Below are positions 1-9,800 of a stretch of 64,000 nt of DNA, piece after piece; within the stretch, counting starts at the first letter, position 1, and each line of letters begins with the position of its first letter. Origin of the DNA: Flavobacteriales bacterium (GTDB lineage Bacteria; Bacteroidota; Bacteroidia; UBA10329); contig JAIOYP010000001.1 of the NCBI GenBank assembly GCA_021741155.1, positions 123,871 through 187,870 on the forward strand, given 5' to 3'. Both the position numbers and the translations under genes were made by a program. The notes below the pieces were generated by a model that was given only the letters and a program-made list of their open reading frames with translations, was not told the origin of the DNA and ran no database searches.

Positions 1-637
1 TTTCTTCCTGTACCGCATTCACGATGTACAGTCCGAACGGAAGTTTCTTCTTTTTCTCTTTTAGGATTCGCGCTACTTCGGCAATCATAAACCCGCCTAT
101 TCGGTTGTCCAAAGCACGACCAACCACATAGCGATCGTTCAGAATAATCATTTCGTCTTCAAACGTGATGACCGAACCTACATGAATTCCCTTCGCTTCA
201 ACTTCATCCTTGGTATTGCAACCCGTATCAATGAAAAGGTTTTTCAAGCTTGGAGATTCTTCCTTTGCTGCATCTCGTACGTGAATAGCTGGCCATCCGA
301 ATACACCTTTTACAATTCCTTTCTTCGTGTGGATGTTCACACGCATGGATGGTGCAATCTGATGATCCGAACCACCGTTTCGCTTCACGTAAATCAGTCC
401 TTCGGCTGAAATGTAATTGACAAACCACGAAATCTCATCGGCATGCGCCTCAATTACAACCTTATATTTTGCCTCAGGATTGATAATGGCAACAGCAGAA
501 CCATAAACATCGGTGTAATACTCATCGATATATGGCTTGACGTAGTCCAACCAAAGCTGCTGTCCAGACGACTCAAAGCCGGTGGGTGATGCATTATTTA
601 AATACGTTCTGAGGAAATCAAGGCTTTCGCTACGCAT
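1..637 (-). CDS. M42 family metallopeptidase, 3' end beyond window
   Basis: Only the first 212 codons are visible, because the gene runs off the left edge. M42 enzymes are cytosolic dinuclear-metal aminopeptidases that form large TET-type assemblies and trim peptides. The visible part carries EAHADE (His65 and Asp67, the first metal-ligand motif), RALDNR (Asp177, the bridging ligand) and VQEE at 209-212 (catalytic Glu plus ligand). The start at 637 gives a usual M42 N-terminus and sits about 30 bases downstream of a good -7 box. The family call is firm. The exact substrate (Glu-aminopeptidase, deblocking aminopeptidase or endoglucanase-like) cannot be told from this fragment. Confidence 0.9.
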   Translation of the reverse strand, partial: MRSESLDFLRTYLNNASPTGFESSGQQLWLDYVKPYIDEYYTDVYGSAVAIINPEAKYKVVIEAHADEISWFVNYISAEGLIYVKRNGGSDHQIAPSMRVNIHTKKGIVKGVFGWPAIHVRDAAKEESPSLKNLFIDTGCNTKDEVEAKGIHVGSVITFEDEMIILNDRYVVGRALDNRIGGFMIAEVARILKEKKKKLPFGLYIVNAVQEE

Positions 638-666
638 ATCTGTTAGTTTTTTATACTGAATTCGCG

Positions 667-674
667 CAAATATA
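667..674 (-). promoter_or_regulatory. -7 box TATATTTG for the M42 peptidase gene
   Basis: Exact match to the Bacteroidota -7 consensus TAnnTTTG on the minus strand, about 30 bases before the start codon. Consensus match only. Confidence 0.55.
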
Positions 675-691
675 AGATTGGTTGTTAGAAT

Positions 692-723
692 AAAAAAAGC
701 CTTCTCGATTGAGAAGGCTTTTT
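692..723 (-). terminator. Rho-independent terminator after tRNA-Lys
   Basis: On the minus strand, immediately after the tRNA, the hairpin AAAGCCTTCTC / GAGAAGGCTTT is followed by a T-run. It ends the tRNA transcript just upstream of the M42 promoter. Confidence 0.8.
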
Positions 724-798
724 GGTGACCCGACTGGGATTCGAACCCAGGACCCTAACATTAAAAGTGTTATGCTCTACCAGCTGAGCTATCGAGTC
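723..798 (-). tRNA. tRNA-Lys(UUU)
   Basis: The cloverleaf can be folded by eye. The acceptor pairs GACTCGA with TCGGGTC, the anticodon stem is TAACA/TGTTA with loop CTTTTAA (anticodon TTT), and the T arm contains GGTTCGAATCC. The discriminator is A and the terminal CCA is encoded. Length is 76 bases including CCA. It has its own promoter and terminator. Confidence 0.96.
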
Positions 799-818
799 GT
801 GCTTTTTAAAAGCGGTTG

Positions 819-826
819 CAAATATA
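819..826 (-). promoter_or_regulatory. -7 box TATATTTG for tRNA-Lys
   Basis: Exact TAnnTTTG match on the minus strand, about 20 bases before the mature tRNA 5' end. That leaves room for a short leader removed by RNase P. Confidence 0.6.
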
Positions 827-906
827 TACCCTTGGTTTTGGAATCGCAACCCTGATTTTGAATTTAAATCAAATGTTTTGTATCCCTTTATTTATGGGCT
901 TTTCAG

Positions 907-2130
907 CTATTTTTCCACCTTAATTGAATGCCCCATTTTATCTCTTTTTGTCTGAAGATAAAAGCGATTATGGTCGTTAGCAGCGATTTCTATCGGTACG
1001 TTATCCACTATTTGAATACCGTAACCTATGAGTCCTGTCCTTTTCTTTGGGTTGTTACTCATCAAGCGCATCTTCTTTACGCCTAGGTCGCGGAGTATCT
1101 GAGCTCCAATTCCGTAGTCCCGCTGGTCCATGTCAAAACCAAGAGCAAGGTTGGCTTCAACCGTATCCATTCCTTTCTCTTGTAGTTCGTAGGCTTTAAG
1201 CTTGTTTAGAAGCCCAATTCCACGTCCTTCTTGATTCATGTATACCACAACTCCTTTTCCTTCCTTTTCTACCATTTCCATGGCAGCATGGAGTTGAGGT
1301 CCGCAATCGCAACGACACGATCCGAAAATATCACCTGTTACACACGAAGAGTGAACACGAACTAAGATTTCTTCATCATCACTCCATGTCCCTTTCACCA
1401 AAGCTAGATGCGTTTGGTCGTTCGTAGTTTGCTTGTATGCCACCAGTTTGAAATCGCCCCATTCGGTTGGCATATTCACCCGAACCTGTTTTTCAATTAA
1501 CGATTCGTGCTTAACGCGATAAGCGATAAGATCTTTTATTGAAACCAGTTTAAGGTTAAACTTCTTGGCAATTTCCACTAGATGTGGAAGACGTGCCATC
1601 GTGCCGTCCTCGTTCATAATCTCAACGATAACGCCAGCGGCTTCAAAACCAGCCAAACGCGCAAGGTCAATCGATGCTTCGGTGTGACCAGCTCTTCTAA
1701 GAACACCACCTTTTTTCGCTTTCAGCGGAAAAATGTGCCCAGGTTTTCCAAGTTCTTCTGGCTTTGTATCAGGATTAATGAGTGCTTGGATGGTTTTAGC
1801 CCTATCACTGACTGAAATTCCTGTAGTGCAACCGTGTCCCATTAAATCAACAGAAACGGTGAATGGCGTTTCGTACGCGGCATTGTTGTTCTGAACCATC
1901 AAGTCCAAACCAAGCTCAACGCAACGGTCTTCCACAAGTGGAGCGCAGATGAGACCGCGTCCGTGAGTTGCCATAAAATTTATCATTTCGGGAGTGACCG
2001 AACGTGCTGCGGCTACAAAATCTCCTTCGTTTTCGCGGTCAGCATCGTCAACAACAATGACGATTTTTCCGTCTTTAATGTCCTGAATAGCCGATTCAAT
2101 GCTATCCAGTTTTATCTCTTCTTCAGCCAT
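907..2130 (-). CDS. ribBA: Bifunctional 3,4-dihydroxy-2-butanone-4-phosphate synthase / GTP cyclohydrolase II
   Basis: Carries both entry reactions of riboflavin synthesis: ribulose 5-phosphate to the four-carbon unit, and GTP to the diaminopyrimidine. The RibB half (about 1-205) has [11 protein letters not shown] at 28-38 and [11 protein letters not shown]. The RibA half (about 206-407) has the zinc motif C-x10-CRC in [17 protein letters not shown] and the GTP-site segment NQEGRGIGL. Both halves look intact at 407 residues. An in-frame start 20 codons upstream exists, but a perfect -7 box lies inside that extension, so ATG at 2130 is preferred. No FMN riboswitch-like leader fits before it. 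Confidence 0.95.
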   Translation of the reverse strand: MAEEEIKLDSIESAIQDIKDGKIVIVVDDADRENEGDFVAAARSVTPEMINFMATHGRGLICAPLVEDRCVELGLDLMVQNNNAAYETPFTVSVDLMGHGCTTGISVSDRAKTIQALINPDTKPEELGKPGHIFPLKAKKGGVLRRAGHTEASIDLARLAGFEAAGVIVEIMNEDGTMARLPHLVEIAKKFNLKLVSIKDLIAYRVKHESLIEKQVRVNMPTEWGDFKLVAYKQTTNDQTHLALVKGTWSDDEEILVRVHSSCVTGDIFGSCRCDCGPQLHAAMEMVEKEGKGVVVYMNQEGRGIGLLNKLKAYELQEKGMDTVEANLALGFDMDQRDYGIGAQILRDLGVKKMRLMSNNPKKRTGLIGYGIQIVDNVPIEIAANDHNRFYLQTKRDKMGHSIKVEK

Positions 2131-2146
2131 GTTCTGTAATTGAGCG

Positions 2147-2154
2147 CAAAAGTA
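2147..2154 (-). promoter_or_regulatory. -7 box TACTTTTG for ribBA
   Basis: Exact TAnnTTTG match on the minus strand, 16 bases before ATG 2130. Transcription starting just downstream excludes the upstream in-frame start. Confidence 0.6.
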
Positions 2155-2255
2155 CTCAATCGAAACACCTTTAGAAGTGTAACTGTTCACTACAGATTTA
2201 AAGGTCTTTGATTAGTTCCTGAATTTCCTTGTCAGAAAGGTTTTGTTTGTATCGG

Positions 2256-2704
2256 TTAACGGTCTTTTTGACTTTCCCTTAATTGATAAAGTCCGTCAGT
2301 TGTAATGAAGTTTGTGAAGTTTTTCTTTGCAAGACCTATTATGAGTTCCTTATCTCCGCTCCAAATTTTACATCGAAAATGCTTTGAATAAGCAACATAA
2401 TGTGTGTCGTTTGGATCAATATCAGCGACCAATTTTTCCGCAGCCAACCAATGGCTCTGTTTAATTTGTTCTTCGGATATGAAGGTGATGTCTTTGTAGA
2501 TTTGAAATTCCGTTTCGCGAATCTGTTCTGAACTCATCCCGGAAATTTTACAAAGCCGCAGGTGATGCTTCGAAATTTCGGTTCTCAGAAAGTCAGGTGC
2601 TATGAAATTGAAATGCTTTTTGGAATTGATGATAAGGTCACCAATTTTTCCGTTTGAGTTCAAGTGGCGCTAAAAACTATGTTAGCGTCAAGAATGATTC
2701 TCAC
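2256..2704 (-). pseudogene. PIN-domain toxin (VapC-like), frameshifted near its start
   Basis: The natural start is GTG at 2704, overlapping the stop of the upstream antitoxin gene (GTGA). It reads MRIILDANIVFSAT and then hits TGA. The rest of the protein continues in another frame from about 2663, beginning NSNGKIGDLI and running to 2256. The second part holds the later PIN features: DPNDTHYVAYS (acidic residue plus active-site Thr/Ser) and SGDKEL. The first catalytic Asp (LDAN) is in the short first piece. So the toxin is probably broken by a one- or two-base indel, unless this is a sequencing error. PIN proteins are Mg-dependent ribonucleases; neither piece alone should be active. Confidence 0.7.
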
Positions 2705-2907
2705 TTTATGAATCTTGAACGGTTTTCACCCCACCACGTGGCGTTTACTTCATTTGCCAAATCGTCAATGTCTGACTGCTTCGCTTTGCTTTTGGTGGTT
2801 GCCTCCAAGTACTTCACATAATCAATCAATCGTTGAAGCCCAAAACTGTCAACGGATGATGAAACTGTGATTGTAATCTGGTTTTTATTAGTTCGGTCTA
2901 TTAGCAT
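2701..2907 (-). CDS. Small antitoxin-like protein paired with PIN gene
   Basis: A 68-residue protein directly upstream of the frameshifted PIN gene, with a 4-base GTGA stop/start overlap typical of translationally coupled antitoxin-toxin pairs. The N-terminus (MLIDRTNKNQITITVSSS) is beta-prone, as in many short DNA-binding antitoxins. The rest is helical and charged, and the C-terminus (TWWGENRSRFIK) is basic and aromatic, suiting toxin binding. I do not recognise a named family. The antitoxin role rests mainly on gene order, size and coupling. Confidence 0.6.
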   Translation of the reverse strand: MLIDRTNKNQITITVSSSVDSFGLQRLIDYVKYLEATTKSKAKQSDIDDLANEVNATWWGENRSRFIK

Positions 2908-2929
2908 AGCTAATGTCCCTTTAACTTAT

Positions 2930-2937
2930 CAAAAGTA
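2930..2937 (-). promoter_or_regulatory. -7 box TACTTTTG for the PIN toxin-antitoxin operon
   Basis: Exact TAnnTTTG on the minus strand, 22 bases before the antitoxin ATG. Confidence 0.55.
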
Positions 2938-2991
2938 AACAGAAAAATTCTGTTTGGATGAAGTTACTAAATCCAAAACACCACAAAAAGG

Positions 2992-4263
2992 CTAACTGTT
3001 CAGATACAATTGCCCTTTATTTACAATTCCCACGGGTAGGCCAGTTAATTCCTTGCCGATTAACGGTGAATTAGTTGAAAGACTCTTGATGTCTTTCTTC
3101 TCGTAAATCCATTTAAGAGTAGGTGTGAAAATGGTAATCTCAGCTTCGTTTCCTTTCTTGATGGTCGGGGTTTTTAGGTTCAGAACCTTGCGTGGACCAG
3201 TTGTAAATCGTTTGATGATTTCTTCCAGCTTTATTTTACCGGAAAGTGCTTCCAAAGCGATTGAAAAGGCAGTTTCCAAAGCGATGATTCCTGCTTCTGC
3301 GACACTGAACTCTGAAAATTTAGCTTCAATCTCGCATGGTTCGTGATCTGAAATGATGGAATCAATCGTTCCATCCGCAACTCCATCAATCAACGCCTCA
3401 ATGTGTTCTGTGCTTCTAAATGGAGGAATCACTTTATAATTCGGCTCGAAGTCGGCAATGGCTTCATCCTTCAATGAAAGGTGATGCGCTGGCACACTTG
3501 CCGTCACTTTTAATCCTTTTGCTTTCGCTGCGCGGATAAGGTCAACCGAACCTTTGGTGGTTATATGAGAGAAATGAACTGCTACATCTGAGTATTCTGC
3601 CAAATAAAGATCGCGGGTAACCGAAACTTCTTCTGCCAAGGCTGGAATACCTTTCAAACCAATACTTGTGTTCATTTCGCCTTCATGCATTTGTCCGCCA
3701 CCTGCCAGCAGTTCATCCTGACAAAACGTATAGAACGCCACATTCAGGTTCTTGCTGTATTGAAAGGCGAGATTCTGAAGTTTCGTGTTTGAAATCGTGT
3801 GTTTTCCGTTGCTTACCGCGACTGCGCCAGATGTCTGCATATCAAACATCTCAGCCATTTCCTGCCCTTTCAGTCCTTTGGTGATTGCTCCAATCGGAAG
3901 TGCATCAACCACATGACCTTCTGCCTTCTTTAATAAGTATCGAATGTCTGATTTACTATCGACCACAGGGTCGGTTTGTGGCGAAACGGCCACTTTGGTA
4001 AAGCCGCCCTGCGCAGCGGTATTCAACCCCGATTCAATGTCTTCTTTGTATTCCTTTCCTGGATCACCGAATGTGGCGTAAAGATCCACCCAACCAGTTG
4101 AAATATGCAGGTCGTCTCCTTCAATCACTTCATCAACTCCTTCCGGATCAAGGTCTTTTCCTATGGTTGTGAAAACACCATCCGTGATAAAAACATCCAC
4201 AATTTTTCCATTGTGTTCAGAAGTTGGGTCGATGATTTTGGCAGCGCGTATGAGTATTTGCAT
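2992..4263 (-). CDS. Dihydroorotase-like amidohydrolase, probably non-catalytic
   Basis: A full-length 423-residue member of the class I dihydroorotase family (amidohydrolase TIM barrel). Later motifs are partly kept: VHFSHITTKGSVDLI, TASVPAHHL and DHEPC from Asp306. The first metal-binding motif, normally DxHxHxRxPG, reads DLYATFGDPG at 60-69, so both zinc-binding histidines are replaced (Tyr62, Thr64). Pseudo-dihydroorotases of this kind are known as scaffolds for aspartate transcarbamoylase in other bacteria. A structural or residual role is therefore more likely than hydrolysis. It starts 2 bases after the BatA-type gene and is probably cotranscribed with it. Confidence 0.85.
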   Translation of the reverse strand: MQILIRAAKIIDPTSEHNGKIVDVFITDGVFTTIGKDLDPEGVDEVIEGDDLHISTGWVDLYATFGDPGKEYKEDIESGLNTAAQGGFTKVAVSPQTDPVVDSKSDIRYLLKKAEGHVVDALPIGAITKGLKGQEMAEMFDMQTSGAVAVSNGKHTISNTKLQNLAFQYSKNLNVAFYTFCQDELLAGGGQMHEGEMNTSIGLKGIPALAEEVSVTRDLYLAEYSDVAVHFSHITTKGSVDLIRAAKAKGLKVTASVPAHHLSLKDEAIADFEPNYKVIPPFRSTEHIEALIDGVADGTIDSIISDHEPCEIEAKFSEFSVAEAGIIALETAFSIALEALSGKIKLEEIIKRFTTGPRKVLNLKTPTIKKGNEAEITIFTPTLKWIYEKKDIKSLSTNSPLIGKELTGLPVGIVNKGQLYLNS

Positions 4264-4265
4264 GG

Positions 4266-6296
4266 CTAGAGAATTCTAATCAAAACGGTTTCAAACAAAA
4301 GACAGAGTAGGGCGAGCACAAGGAATAAACGCCAAAGCTGTTTCCCATCGTGCATTTCTTGAACTTGACTGGCAAGCGATTCGGTGCTTCCTTCCACAAT
4401 CTCAAGGTTGGAAATTCCGAGGTCTTTCGCAAGTTGCGTGAATTCTTCTGCGGTGAGGAAATTCATATCGCTTTCAGCACGATTGAAGTTAAAACTCAAC
4501 GGTTGCAGCGTATCTCCTTTTCCTGAAAGCAAGAGGTAATGACCATCTGTTCGAATCTGATCGTGAACAAAAACGCCATTTCCTTCGGCTCTTGCCACAC
4601 GCTCTGGAATGAATGAACCATTGTTTTCTTGGTTCGAAATCTCTAGTGTTTCAGCATTTCCTAATCTCGAACTAATCGGAATGAGTTCATTGGAGCCAAT
4701 TACTTCTGCGCTTGCACCGTTTGTTACGCTGTTCAAAGCAATATTGTAAAACGCTGGAACGAAGAGGGCGTGCCGATGGAAATTCGTCCAACTATCACGC
4801 AGCGGAGCGGAAAGCACGTAGCTGTTTCCTTTCTCCATTCTATAAGATGAAAGCAGCGATTCTCCATTTGCCAAGGTCAGCAGGCGTTCGGATGAAGCAG
4901 TTGTTCGTGTTTGTGTACCGAAATGTTTGCTCACAGTTGGCAGATCGATACGCTCTTCCCATTGGGTGAAAACGTTCTTGAAAACCTTGCTTTTTAGGTT
5001 CACGCCCTCGACTTTCAACTTTGAACTATCTGACCTTGTGAATTGCTCGGTACCAATTGCCAGCAGCAATTCGTTGGTTGAGCTCATATCAGGTTTTTCG
5101 GAAGGAATGAAAAGCAGACTCCCGCCTGCCGAGACGAATTTCATTAACTCAGCAATCATCCCAGAAGAGAAGCTTGGAACCTCATTAAGGATGACTAAAT
5201 CGGTTGCGCTTAGGGCTGAATAATCCAATCTGCCATCAGAAACCTGAGTAACGGTAAAGTTTGGTTCAGAGTCAAAAAGCTTGGCAGCTGCGTTAGATGC
5301 AGATTGTCCGTTCACGCTCAGAATGCTGATGGCATTTGCCAAGTTGAACGACATATAATAATGGTCGTCATATGTAATCGGGTAATCCTGAATCGACACT
5401 TCCGCACGTTGCAATCCGCTGGCGGCATTTGTGAAATTCAGCACAACATCTTCATAGGTTTTAGCCGAAACAGTTGTAGTTCCAACCGACCGTTGCACTC
5501 CGTTCAAAGTCAGTTTTACCGATAGGTTTTCTATGTCTTTGCTGCCAGCATTTCTTACGCGAACATTCAAGTTGTCGGGTTGCAACGAAAGGCGCGAAGG
5601 CGAATCGAACCAACAGCTATCGATGTAGATGTTTGCCTCGCCATCTGATTGCACAGGAACGATGTAAATGTTTAGCAATGAATCAACCGAAGATTCTCTT
5701 GGAGTTGAGGTTTTTGCTTGGAGGTCGGAGATAAAATAGAGGCTTGATGGAGCGGCAGCATCAAAGACCGAAGAAGCGCGTGAAACCACATCATCGAAGT
5801 TTCTTACCTGCGGAGAAGATTGTACCGAGGCTACTTCATTCTTAAATTCTTCAAACGAAAGATTTCGGAAATGAGCGGCTGAGAAATCGTTGGTAAGCAG
5901 GTGCAATTCGGCACCATTTGCGTACGCAGAACCAACTTCAATAGCTTTCGCCTTTGCTTCTTCGAGCAGACTACCAGCCTCGCCCTCAGCACTCATACTG
6001 AATGAGTTGTCGATGTACACTACCACCGAATTGGATGCTGCCGTAGCCTTGTTTTCTGTAGGAATAACTGGTCGCGCAAACGCCATTACCAGAAAGATGA
6101 TGGCAAGAATCCGTGAAAGTAGAATCAGCAGGTTTTTGAGCTTGTTCCTGCTTTTGGTCTCAATTTCCACATCTTTCAGAAAGCGGATATCCGAGAAGTA
6201 AACCTTCTTGAACCTTCTGAAATTGAATAAATGGATGATAATCGGAACCGAAATTGCTAGAAGCGCAAACAGGAATTCGGGATAGGCGAAACTCAT
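4266..6296 (-). CDS. BatA-domain membrane protein with VWA-like region
   Basis: A 676-residue protein. The first ~80 residues match the BatA N-terminal domain seen in Bacteroidota: a membrane segment at about 4-24, the FNFRRFKKVYFSDIRFLK motif, and a second segment at about 57-77. A von Willebrand A-like domain follows, with a MIDAS-like DNSFSMS around residue 94. Then come beta-rich regions, a GATase-like middle section, and a last membrane helix ending in a short basic tail. Bat proteins are linked to aerotolerance and MoxR-type chaperoning. This one stands alone with the pseudo-dihydroorotase, not in a full moxR-bat operon, so its role is open. Confidence 0.8.
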   Translation of the reverse strand: MSFAYPEFLFALLAISVPIIIHLFNFRRFKKVYFSDIRFLKDVEIETKSRNKLKNLLILLSRILAIIFLVMAFARPVIPTENKATAASNSVVVYIDNSFSMSAEGEAGSLLEEAKAKAIEVGSAYANGAELHLLTNDFSAAHFRNLSFEEFKNEVASVQSSPQVRNFDDVVSRASSVFDAAAPSSLYFISDLQAKTSTPRESSVDSLLNIYIVPVQSDGEANIYIDSCWFDSPSRLSLQPDNLNVRVRNAGSKDIENLSVKLTLNGVQRSVGTTTVSAKTYEDVVLNFTNAASGLQRAEVSIQDYPITYDDHYYMSFNLANAISILSVNGQSASNAAAKLFDSEPNFTVTQVSDGRLDYSALSATDLVILNEVPSFSSGMIAELMKFVSAGGSLLFIPSEKPDMSSTNELLLAIGTEQFTRSDSSKLKVEGVNLKSKVFKNVFTQWEERIDLPTVSKHFGTQTRTTASSERLLTLANGESLLSSYRMEKGNSYVLSAPLRDSWTNFHRHALFVPAFYNIALNSVTNGASAEVIGSNELIPISSRLGNAETLEISNQENNGSFIPERVARAEGNGVFVHDQIRTDGHYLLLSGKGDTLQPLSFNFNRAESDMNFLTAEEFTQLAKDLGISNLEIVEGSTESLASQVQEMHDGKQLWRLFLVLALLCLLFETVLIRIL

Positions 6297-6303
6297 TAAA
6301 GCG

Positions 6304-6311
6304 CGAAGTTA
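6304..6311 (-). promoter_or_regulatory. -7 box TAACTTCG for BatA-type operon
   Basis: Minus-strand match to TAnnTTTG with one mismatch (TTCG), a variant repeated before several genes here; it lies 7 bases before the ATG. Confidence 0.45.
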
Positions 6312-6418
6312 ACATTTCGTAAAAGGAAAAAAGAGAAACGAAAACGTATTGGTCTGATTTCATCACCTTTTTCATTATTCCTTCTTCGATTCTCCTATAC
6401 AGGGTATTCCATCCCACG

Positions 6419-6880
6419 TCACAGAACTGAATCGCTCGTATTTGCCGCAGATTGTGAAAATAATGAGTTCCAAGTTAGTATAAGACCAATGAATCCTAAT
6501 AGTATTGGAATCAGAGGCATAGGAAAATAAATTTCGCCATTTGCCACTGCCTGTGATATGACAGCGAAGAGGTCGTTGCCTCCCACCCAGAGAATCGAAC
6601 AAAAAAGAAAAGACCAAATGATTTTACTTCGATATTTATGGAGGAGAAATGCTAATAAGATACTTGATGCTCCAGTATTCATAAGGTTAACAGACATAAT
6701 CTGTCGGCAGGTACGATATTTATATATCCATTCCAGAGGGGCTTCATTGCAAACACTGCACCCTCCTACGTGAAAATCAATCAGAAACTGAACATAGAGA
6801 TTGGTGCTGACCAGAAATGGTACTATGCCAGCACAGGCAATACATAGAATTCCAAAGTCAAATACTCGTATTCTGGTCAA
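6419..6880 (-). CDS. Small multi-pass membrane protein, unknown
   Basis: A 153-residue protein with about four hydrophobic segments (around 7-30, 65-80, 87-108 and 118-140). A loop after the first helix carries three cysteines (GGCSVC and YRTC), so a disulfide or metal site is possible. Its ATG overlaps the stop of the large FG-GAP lipoprotein gene (ATGA), which suggests translational coupling and perhaps assembly with that lipoprotein. No family was recognised. Confidence 0.65.
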   Translation of the reverse strand: MTRIRVFDFGILCIACAGIVPFLVSTNLYVQFLIDFHVGGCSVCNEAPLEWIYKYRTCRQIMSVNLMNTGASSILLAFLLHKYRSKIIWSFLFCSILWVGGNDLFAVISQAVANGEIYFPMPLIPILLGFIGLILTWNSLFSQSAANTSDSVL

Positions 6881-9800
6881 TTTACTTTAGTTTTCTTTAC
6901 CAGTTTGCCTGTTTCATCATACTCTTCTATGGTTGAACGGATTTTACCAACAAGAATACCGGTTGATCTCTGAGATCGATAGCCTTCTCCAACATATATT
7001 TCTCTAGCATAACGTATGCCCTTGCCATTATCAACAACTATTCTCTCGGTTGTATTGTCAATAACATGTAAAATTAGATTCCCATCAATAAAATTATAAC
7101 AACTAATTGTGTCGTTGTGATTTGTTCCTAATACTATTGGCCTCTTACCAGAACGGTTCATACAAACTAATCCTCTGGCTTCTTTTCTCGACCAGAAACC
7201 AGAGTTAATTGAACGTTCAGGTACGAACCAACCTTTACCATCGTTCAGCAAAAGAGTACCAGTTGATTCGCTCATTCGATCCATGGTTGGGTCGGTACCG
7301 TAAAAATTACCATGGCATAGTACGTCAGGAAATCCATCTTGATTATAATCGTCTATCAGAATACCAAAAATCGTAGAAATCTGAGCAGCAAAGGGTAGTT
7401 CTTTTGCGCTAAAGCCTTTTGGCCCATTATTCTGGAGATATATACTTTTAAGTCCGTTGGCAGATTGGGAATAACTTCCATTAATCGTTTCATTATCAAA
7501 TAAATCTTGCAGGGAACTTTTTCCGTATTCCCCGTACGTTTTTATCTTCTTGTAGTTAGGAAGAAGTTTTAAAAACACTTCAAATGGATATATCGGGTAC
7601 TCTTTACCCTGAACGAAGTGGGTAATCATGGTTTCTTCATTTCCATTGGCATCAAAATCCCCAAAATAAACGGTTAAAGGCTCCTGAGCGGACGGGTGCA
7701 TGGAGCTGTTCCCTCCCCAGTTTCCAATAATATAGTCTATATCACCATCAGCATCAAAGTCTGCCCCGTTAATACTATTCCATAAACCTCTACTATTGTT
7801 CAATGTACTGTCCTTAACAAGGGTAAACTTGCCTCCTGAATTATTGAAAAGTGACAAGCAGTTCAGTTCACCGACTCCAAGAAGATCGTAATCTCCGTCA
7901 TTGTCATAATCAGTCCAAAGTGCACTGGAAAGATGTATACTGGGATTACTCATTTCGGGAGCTATCGTCAAAGTCTTATCAATATATGTTCCTGCTTCGT
8001 TGACAAGAATTTTCGGGTAGGATGAGACGTGCGGATACTGGTCAAGTCGGAACTCGTTACCCACGAAAAGATCAATGTCTCCATCCTTGTCAAAGTCTTT
8101 CGCAGACAGTCCAGACATACCATTGTTGAGTTCGGGAACCACGTTAAGGCTTCTAGTTAGACGACCCGTTCCGTCATTAGTATAAATCCGTAAAAGACCA
8201 TCCGTATAGAAATCGGTCGTTGAATTTTCTATTGATGAGGAACACACGACCAAATCCTTATCTCCATCAAGATCATAATCAATAAACACGGCACTTGCGT
8301 CTTCATGAGCTTTGTCTAGTATTAACGCATCCACATCCAACGGAATCAGATTACCTGCTTGAGTTTGTCTTAAAAGCATACCAAATCGGTTCGTGCCTCC
8401 TCCAATAAAGAGATCTTCAATACCATCATTATCAATGTCACCAACAGCCAGACAGGAACCTAGGGTACTCATTTTCTTTATTAATGCGTAGTTTTTATCA
8501 AAGTCTGAGAACTCTTTTTCCTTGACAACAATTGAATTGAAATCATTACACTTTGAAAAATAACGTGGTCTTGGCTTTTTATAGAATGTTTTTTTTGTAG
8601 CAAATGACTTTGAATAATTGAGTTCGATAGTCTGATTGATGCCATTGATTTGATGGGACGAGACTAGTCCGTTAGGCCATAAGACCTCCAAGCTTTTAAT
8701 TGCGGTGTCTTTTCCTAAACCAAAATGAAGGATTGTTTCTGATTGACCACAAAATCCGTTCATTGGACTTACTATATCCAATGCTTCGCCAGCGTTAGTG
8801 GAAACGCGTACACAAGCACCTATGCCAGGCTTGTTCAGGTCTGTATAAATGAGGTTAACTCGTAAATAATTGGCCACTGCTTTATTTTCATAAATGAAAG
8901 AAAACTGATTAATGTTGGAAACAGCAATGTCTAAATCTCCATCATTATCAAAATCTGCATAAGCTGCTCCGTATGATTGAGTTTTGAATCTAAGCCCCCA
9001 CTCGTCCGTTTTGTTTTGAAATGATAGACCATCTTTGTTTTGATAAATAAAGTTGGGAAAGTATGAACGTGAAAGACCTTCCCTATGCCCTTCAATGGTT
9101 CTATAGAATTCTTTAGGGTCCCCTAGTCGTAGCGTTTTTCGAATTTCAAACTCCCATGACGAATCATCTGCATTGGCCGAGTAGTTGAAGCCATTGGTAA
9201 TGAAGATATCTTTAAACCCATCATTGTCAAAATCCGCAATTAGTGGTGTCCACGACCATTGTGATGCATCAACTCCGCTTAGATTGGAAATTTCTGAAAA
9301 TGAACCATCTCCATTTGACAATTGAAAAATATTATGAGATATCTGGTTGTGATATCCGCTTTGTTGAGCATGTTCCATGATGCTGCGACTTCTGCTAAGA
9401 ATAGCATCGGTGTTCCTTTTTACATTATCAAGCCAACCCATTTCAGCAATGAAAAAATCTAGATAACCGTCATTATTGACATCAGCTATGGCGGTTCCCA
9501 TGCCGAAAAGAGCGGTTCTGTTAGTTCGACTTCTGATTTGATCTTCAAATCCAGAGCCAGAATTATTTACAAAAAGTTGGTCAGGAAACAAATAGTCGTT
9601 TCCTACGAGTACATCGGTGTAGCCATCTTGATTCAAGTCGCCAACGGACAAGCCTAATCCATAAGAGTGATTGTTAATTCCAAGTGTTTTCGACATCTCA
9701 GTGAATCGTCCTTCTCCGTCATTGACATAGAATTTATCACTGGTATTAATTCCCGCAGCTATCTTGTTGTACAAGTTAAACCTAAATATATCGTTAAAAT

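Noticed and set aside
2131..2255. FMN riboswitch before ribBA
   Set aside because: The space between the promoter box and the start is only 16 bases, too short for the aptamer.
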